Notes under the pieces: model-generated
Seen by the model: the letters and a program-made list of their open reading frames with translations, nothing else
The model's database searches: none
What the model was told of the DNA's origin: nothing
Assembly: GCA_035495555.1 (NCBI GenBank)
Contig: DATJFQ010000110.1
Location: forward strand, 35,073 to 99,072
DNA: 64,000 bases
Source: DATJFQ01 sp035495555
GTDB lineage: Bacteria; Acidobacteriota; Vicinamibacteria; Vicinamibacterales; 2-12-FULL-66-21
Direction of reading: 5' to 3'
In this document: one piece after another, positions 60,906 to 64,000 of the stretch
Layout: every line of letters begins with the position of its first letter
Position numbering within the stretch: position 1 is the first letter of the stretch
Program-made: the position numbers and the translations under genes

Positions 60906-61577
60906 ATGGCCGATCCGATCGTCACACTGTTCGATGTCGACAATACGCTGCTGGACAACGACCGCATCGTCCAGGATCTGATGCGCCACATGCGCGCGGA
61001 ACTCGGCGAGGAGCGGCAACAGGAGTATTGGGCCATCTTCGAGTCGCTGCGGAAAGAGCTTGGATATGCGGACTATCTCGGCGCGCTGCAGCGGTATCGC
61101 GTGCAGCACCCGCGCGATTCCAAAGCGCTCATCGTGTCGTCCTTTCTGATCAACTATCCCTTCGCGAACCGCCTCTTTCCCGAGTCGCTCGACGTCGTCG
61201 ATCTGGCGCGGACGTGGGGTACGACGGTGATCGTGTCGGACGGCGACGTGGTGTTCCAGCCGCGCAAGATCGAGCGGTCCGGTCTGTACGAGAGCGTCGA
61301 ACGGAACGTCTTGATTTACATCCACAAGGAACGCGAGCTGGACGACATCGAGCAGCGGTATCCGGCGGAGCACTACATTGCAGTCGACGACAAACTCTGG
61401 CTGCTCGACGCGATGAAGCAGTACTGGGGCGCGCGCGTAACGACGGTGTGGCCGCGCCAGGGCCACTACGTCACCGATGCGCGTGTCGCGACGCTCCCGC
61501 CGGCTGACGTGTCGATTTCGCGGATTGGGGATCTCTTGCCGTGGACGCTCGAGGCGGTGCGACGGGCGGCGGGCTGA
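60906..61577 (+). CDS. HAD-superfamily protein with DVDNTLLDND motif
   Basis: A 223-residue predicted HAD hydrolase starting at ATG 60906. Motif I is LFDVDNTLLDND and motif II is VIVSDGDVVFQPRKIERSGLY. K in IHKERELDD and the acidic AVDDKLWLLDAMK provide motifs III/IV. The insert with EEYWAIFESLRKELGYADYLGALQRYR forms a helical cap. The substrate is unknown. Its last 107 bp overlap the convergent HxlR gene. Confidence 0.82.
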   Translation: MADPIVTLFDVDNTLLDNDRIVQDLMRHMRAELGEERQQEYWAIFESLRKELGYADYLGALQRYRVQHPRDSKALIVSSFLINYPFANRLFPESLDVVDLARTWGTTVIVSDGDVVFQPRKIERSGLYESVERNVLIYIHKERELDDIEQRYPAEHYIAVDDKLWLLDAMKQYWGARVTTVWPRQGHYVTDARVATLPPADVSISRIGDLLPWTLEAVRRAAG

Positions 61578-61884
61578 CCCACCGCTCGGCCCACCGCGCG
61601 ATTTCGGCCAGCGCGCGCTCGAGCGCGCGCCCCTTCGGCGTCAACTCGTATTCCACGCGCACCGGCGTTTCGGGTACGACGATGCGCGCGACCAGACCTT
61701 CCGCTTCGAGCTCGCGCAGGCGTTCCGACAGCATCCGATCGCTGATGTCGGGGATCGAATCCCGCAGCTCGGCATAGCGCTGCCGTCCTGCGAGCAGGAG
61801 CTGAATGACCGCCCCGCTCCAGCGGCGGCCGATCAGCTCGACCGCGTGGTGAAACCTGGCGCACAAGACAGGCTGCAGACCCAT
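61471..61884 (-). CDS. HxlR-family transcriptional regulator
   Basis: A 137-residue winged-helix regulator. CARFHHAVELIGRRWSGAVIQLLLAG with its N-terminal cysteine (C8), RYAELRDSIPDISDRMLSERLRELEAEGLV, and VEYELTPKGRALE form the full HxlR domain (residues 1-101). C8 fits redox or electrophile sensing as in YodB/HypR. A 36-residue Pro/Ser/Arg-rich tail overlaps the HAD gene antisense and may not be meaningful. It is divergent from the yceI-like gene, whose promoter holds a palindromic site. Confidence 0.88.
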   Translation of the reverse strand: MGLQPVLCARFHHAVELIGRRWSGAVIQLLLAGRQRYAELRDSIPDISDRMLSERLRELEAEGLVARIVVPETPVRVEYELTPKGRALERALAEIARWAERWVSPPPVAPPRASTARDPQSAKSTRQPAGASRHAHR

Positions 61885-61890
61885 AGCGGT

Positions 61891-61896
61891 ATTTTA
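61891..61896 (-). promoter_or_regulatory. -10 element for the HxlR gene (leaderless)
   Basis: On the minus strand TAAAAT ends exactly 6 nt before ATG 61884. Confidence 0.45.
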
Positions 61897-61910
61897 CCAA
61901 AGTCCCGAAC

Positions 61911-61939
61911 TTGACACGAGCTACTTACTAATATATAGT
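61911..61939 (+). promoter_or_regulatory. sigma70-type promoter for the YceI gene
   Basis: A perfect TTGACA (61911-61916) and a near-consensus TATAGT (61934-61939) are separated by 17 bp. This is the best classical promoter in the window. It gives a leader of about 50 nt ending in GAGGAGG before ATG 61997. Confidence 0.75.
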
Positions 61940-61957
61940 GACATATGTTTAGTGAGT
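61923..61957. promoter_or_regulatory. candidate HxlR operator over the YceI -10 region
   Basis: Inverted arms ACTTACTAA (61923-61931) and TTAGTGAGT (61949-61957) match at 8 of 9 positions. An inner TACT-N7-AGTG at 61926-61940 resembles the TACT-N-AGTA type sites known for HxlR members such as YodB. Binding here would block the -10 box. Confidence 0.45.
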
Positions 61958-61996
61958 TACCGGCCGCCCGGCGGCCGGCTTCGAGGAGGGTGGACC

Positions 61997-62545
61997 ATGA
62001 CGGGACAGGTTCGGACAGCAGCGGCAACGGCGTGGAAAATCGACGCGGCGCACTCGACGCTCGAGTTCGCGGTCAAGCACATGATGTTCACGACCGTGAA
62101 GGGGCGATTTACGGATGTGGCGGGAACGGTCGAGTTCGACGAAGCAGATCCGACGGACGGCCGCGCCGATATCACCATTGCGGCGGCGAGCATCGACACG
62201 CGGGAGCCGAAGCGCGACGCGCACCTCAAGTCGGCGGATTTCTTCGACGTGGAGCAGTACCCCACGCTGACCTTCCGCAGCACGAAGGTCGAGGGCACCG
62301 CCAGGCGGTTTGCGCTGACGGGTGATCTGACGATTCGCAACGTCACGCGGCCGATTACGCTGGACGTGACGTATGAAGGGGCGGGCAAGGATCCCTGGGG
62401 CGCCGAGCGGGTCGGCTACACGGCAACCGGCAAGCTGAATCGGCAGGACTTCGGACTGACGTGGAACGCCGCGCTCGAGACCGGCGGAGTCCTGGTGGCC
62501 GATGAGGTGAGGATCACCCTCGAGCTCCAGTTCATTCGTCAGTGA
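61997..62545 (+). CDS. YceI-family lipid-binding protein
   Basis: A 182-residue protein with strong Shine-Dalgarno GAGGAGGG before ATG 61997. It has no clear signal peptide, unlike E. coli YceI, so it is probably cytoplasmic. The family barrel is complete: WKIDAAHSTLEFAVKHMMFTTVKGRF at the N terminus, HLKSADFFDVEQYPTLTFRST, and LTGDLTIRNVTRPITLDV. YceI proteins bind isoprenoid-type lipids and are induced by stress. HxlR control from the divergent gene is likely. Confidence 0.92.
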   Translation: MTGQVRTAAATAWKIDAAHSTLEFAVKHMMFTTVKGRFTDVAGTVEFDEADPTDGRADITIAAASIDTREPKRDAHLKSADFFDVEQYPTLTFRSTKVEGTARRFALTGDLTIRNVTRPITLDVTYEGAGKDPWGAERVGYTATGKLNRQDFGLTWNAALETGGVLVADEVRITLELQFIRQ

Positions 62546-62872
62546 GCGCGAGCCGGGAGGCGCGAGGCGCGAGACGCGAGGCGGCAGGCGCGACGCCTCA
62601 CCAGCGATGGGGGCGAGGACGGGCGCCCGCTTCGCGCGGAGGCGGCTCCTCGTCGACAGTGTTTCCGGCTGCCGAGCACGAAGCGGGTCCGCCTCTCCGC
62701 GAAGCGGCTTCGGCGAGATCCCGCCGGAGCGCAGCTGGAGTTTCTGCCTGCGCGGAGGCGGAGCTGTCCGAGCGGGGGGCCCATCGCAAGACAAGGCGCA
62801 TCGGCGCGAGGCGCCTCCTGCTCGCTTTCGTGTATAGTCCCCCAACTCGGTACCAACCCTGGAGGGCCTGGA
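62546..62872. other. 327-bp intergenic stretch with dispersed-repeat character
   Basis: It begins with GCGCGAG-type heptamers (62546-62595), the inverse of the 16.5-kb array. A GC-rich segment with several hairpin-capable CCGC...GCGG motifs follows, and then the left copy of the 52-bp inverted repeat (62763-62814). The end holds TATAGT (62833-62838) and the Shine-Dalgarno GGAGGG of the next gene. No open gene is credible in it. Confidence 0.75.
62763..62814 (+). repeat. left copy of a 52-bp inverted repeat
   Basis: It matches the reverse complement of 63945-63996 at 51 of 52 positions. The conserved part includes CATCGCAAGACAAGGCGCAT. The two copies flank the secreted-protein gene 62873-63814. 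Confidence 0.9.
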
Positions 62873-63814
62873 ATGAGGGGAACAACGAAGACGCTTCTGA
62901 CGTGGTTTGCCGCCGCCGGACTGGTCGCGTTCGTCGCCGTCGCGCACGCGCGGGCGCAACACGACGCCAATCCGTTCATCGATCACGGTGATAGAGGAGA
63001 AGTGATCCACGTGCTGCCCGCGCCGGCGGCGCTGCACAACCCGCGGTTCGACCAGCCGACTGATTACGATCCCATCAACGGGACGCAGGTATTTCCCGCG
63101 AGTTATGGGAATGGACCGCTGACGGATCACGGCGGCCCCGAGATTCCGAGCGCCGGATTCCGTGCGGTCTACTGGAACAGCTCCGTCGCGAATTCGACCG
63201 CGAGCTCGAGCAAGCTCCCGATCAAGACGGTGATCGACAATTTTTCGATCGCGTTCAGCACGTCGCCTGACTACACGATCATCCAGCAGTACGGCACTCG
63301 CAACACTATCGCGAACACGCTCGACCACGGCGGCTTCGCCATCTACTCGCAGTCGACGCAAAGCCGGATTTCTGACAGCGGCATTCAGAGCTTCCTGAAG
63401 TCGCTGTTTACCTCCGGGCAGGAACAGGTCGATCCGAATACGGTTTACGGTGTGTATTTCCCGTCAGGGATGAAGGTATCTCTGCAGGGTGGGACATCGT
63501 GCAGCGCGTTCTGCGGCTATCACAGCCACTTCACTTATAACGGCCTGCTGATCAAATATGCCGTTTTTCCCTATACCGACTGCCGCGCCTGCTCAGTGAG
63601 CGGAAAGACGGTTGCGGACATCCTCACGATTGTCACCAGCCACGAAATTCGCGAAGCGGTGACGGACTCGCTCGGGACCGCTTGGTACGATTCGCAGGGG
63701 TATGAAGCGGACGACAAGTGCGCCTGGCACAATCTGTATCAGATGACGAACGGCAGCGCGTGGGTCCAGCCGGAGTACTCGAACGCAAACAATGGCTGCG
63801 TCGTTCCAAAGTAG
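62873..63814 (+). CDS. secreted protein with HEIREAVTD motif (possible metallopeptidase-like)
   Basis: A 313-residue exported protein with GGAGGG upstream and a signal peptide (MRGTTKTLLTWFAAAGLVAFVAVAHARA). A central region GFRAVYWNSSVAN ... PDYTIIQQYG is followed by cysteine-bearing segments (SCSAFCGYHSHF, TDCRACSVSG). ILTIVTSHEIREAVTDSLGTAWYD precedes EADDKCAW and QPEYSNANNGCV. The His-Glu motif with a downstream acidic/His region resembles secreted SHE-type putative metalloproteases and EXORDIUM-like proteins. Catalysis is unproven. The gene is flanked by a 52-bp inverted repeat. Confidence 0.75.
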   Translation: MRGTTKTLLTWFAAAGLVAFVAVAHARAQHDANPFIDHGDRGEVIHVLPAPAALHNPRFDQPTDYDPINGTQVFPASYGNGPLTDHGGPEIPSAGFRAVYWNSSVANSTASSSKLPIKTVIDNFSIAFSTSPDYTIIQQYGTRNTIANTLDHGGFAIYSQSTQSRISDSGIQSFLKSLFTSGQEQVDPNTVYGVYFPSGMKVSLQGGTSCSAFCGYHSHFTYNGLLIKYAVFPYTDCRACSVSGKTVADILTIVTSHEIREAVTDSLGTAWYDSQGYEADDKCAWHNLYQMTNGSAWVQPEYSNANNGCVVPK

Positions 63815-63915
63815 CCGTCGGTTACGCCGCCGGCGTGCAACCGTCCGGCGTCTCTGCGGCCGATGACGCGCGTCCGCGAAGACCTGGCCGGCGTCCCGGT
63901 TCCGCGTCCCTAAGA

Positions 63916-63935
63916 GGCGCCCTGCAAAGGGCGCC
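63916..63935. repeat. perfect 8-bp hairpin with GCAA tetraloop
   Basis: GGCGCCCT and AGGGCGCC pair around GCAA. No T-run follows, only cytosines, so it is not a standard intrinsic terminator, though it is 100 bp after the secreted-protein gene. Confidence 0.75.
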
Positions 63936-63944
63936 CCCCGCCTC

Positions 63945-63996
63945 GCGCCTCGCGCCGATGCGCCTTGTCTTGCGATGGGACCCCCGCTCGGACAGC
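63945..63996 (-). repeat. right copy of the 52-bp inverted repeat
   Basis: It is the inverse of 62763-62814 with one mismatch. The window ends 4 bp beyond it, so the repeated element may continue outside. Confidence 0.9.
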
Positions 63997-64000
63997 CCGC

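Larger units (their letters stand above)
63815..64000. other. terminal non-coding stretch
   Basis: No gene is seen. It contains a strong hairpin at 63916-63935 and the right inverted-repeat copy. Confidence 0.6.

Overview
The window is a contiguous, dense, GC-rich bacterial chromosome segment. The content suggests the phylum Acidobacteriota, probably class Vicinamibacteria. The pointers are an 812-residue duplicated orphan permease of the ADOP type, futalosine-pathway menaquinone genes (mqnD, mqnE), a TonB-dependent outer membrane, otsAB trehalose synthesis, and dispersed intergenic palindromes with a GGGGTC-T-GACCCC core. This placement is inference, because there is no rRNA or marker gene in the window to prove it.

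Layout. 1-5.3 kb (minus strand): a cut HD-GYP/GAF/GGDEF signalling protein, a secreted subtilase, a sigma54 activator and a PH-like membrane protein. 5.4-17.8 kb: a deoxyhypusine-synthase-like protein, a PIN-like DUF5615 protein, nagA, a DUF4097 lipoprotein, divergent queD/queC with overlapping start codons, ubiE, a homoserine dehydrogenase/CoA-transferase pair, a SUMF1-domain protein, a SIMPL protein and rmuC. 17.9-27.1 kb: a sulfur-mobilising MoeB-rhodanese protein followed by a SUF Fe-S cluster locus (sufA-like, sufB, sufC, sufD, sufS, sufU, sufT, an Rrf2 regulator with three cysteines, and a second cysteine desulfurase), with a candidate IscR-like operator at its head. 27.1-30.8 kb: two tandem cation/proton antiporters overlapping a HtrA-like protein that has lost its catalytic triad. 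30.8-34.0 kb: otsA, otsB, mqnD. 34.0-39.8 kb: a cobalamin-riboswitch operon (BtuB-like receptor, BtuDCF-like ABC transporter, DUF71 ATP pyrophosphatase). 39.8-44.0 kb: mqnE, superoxide dismutase, and a moaB-moeA-peroxiredoxin operon. 44.0-50 kb: a GH3 hydrolase, tRNA-Arg(ACG), the ADOP permease, tadA and tRNA-Ser(CGA). 50-64 kb: a monothiol glutaredoxin/glgB operon, a beta-gamma-crystallin protein, an EVE-domain protein, a Mug glycosylase, a TolC/EmrA/EmrB efflux operon, two HAD phosphatases, a HxlR regulator divergent from a YceI protein, and a secreted protein flanked by a 52-bp inverted repeat.

Main discoveries. (1) A thioredoxin-fold peroxiredoxin-like gene at 41677-42144 (minus) is interrupted by one in-frame TGA exactly where the first cysteine of the CxxC motif belongs (U43-P-N-C46). 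A bacterial-SECIS-like hairpin follows at the right distance, so this is very probably a selenoprotein that ordinary annotation would split into two fragments. (2) At least ten genes have a -10-like hexamer only 6-8 nt before the start codon, which implies leaderless mRNAs as a common mode of expression here. (3) A DUF71 enzyme lies in a riboswitch-controlled B12 uptake operon. (4) Several families of intergenic repeats are present: REP-like palindromes, long-armed low-complexity hairpins inside operons, and an inverted repeat cut by the window end.
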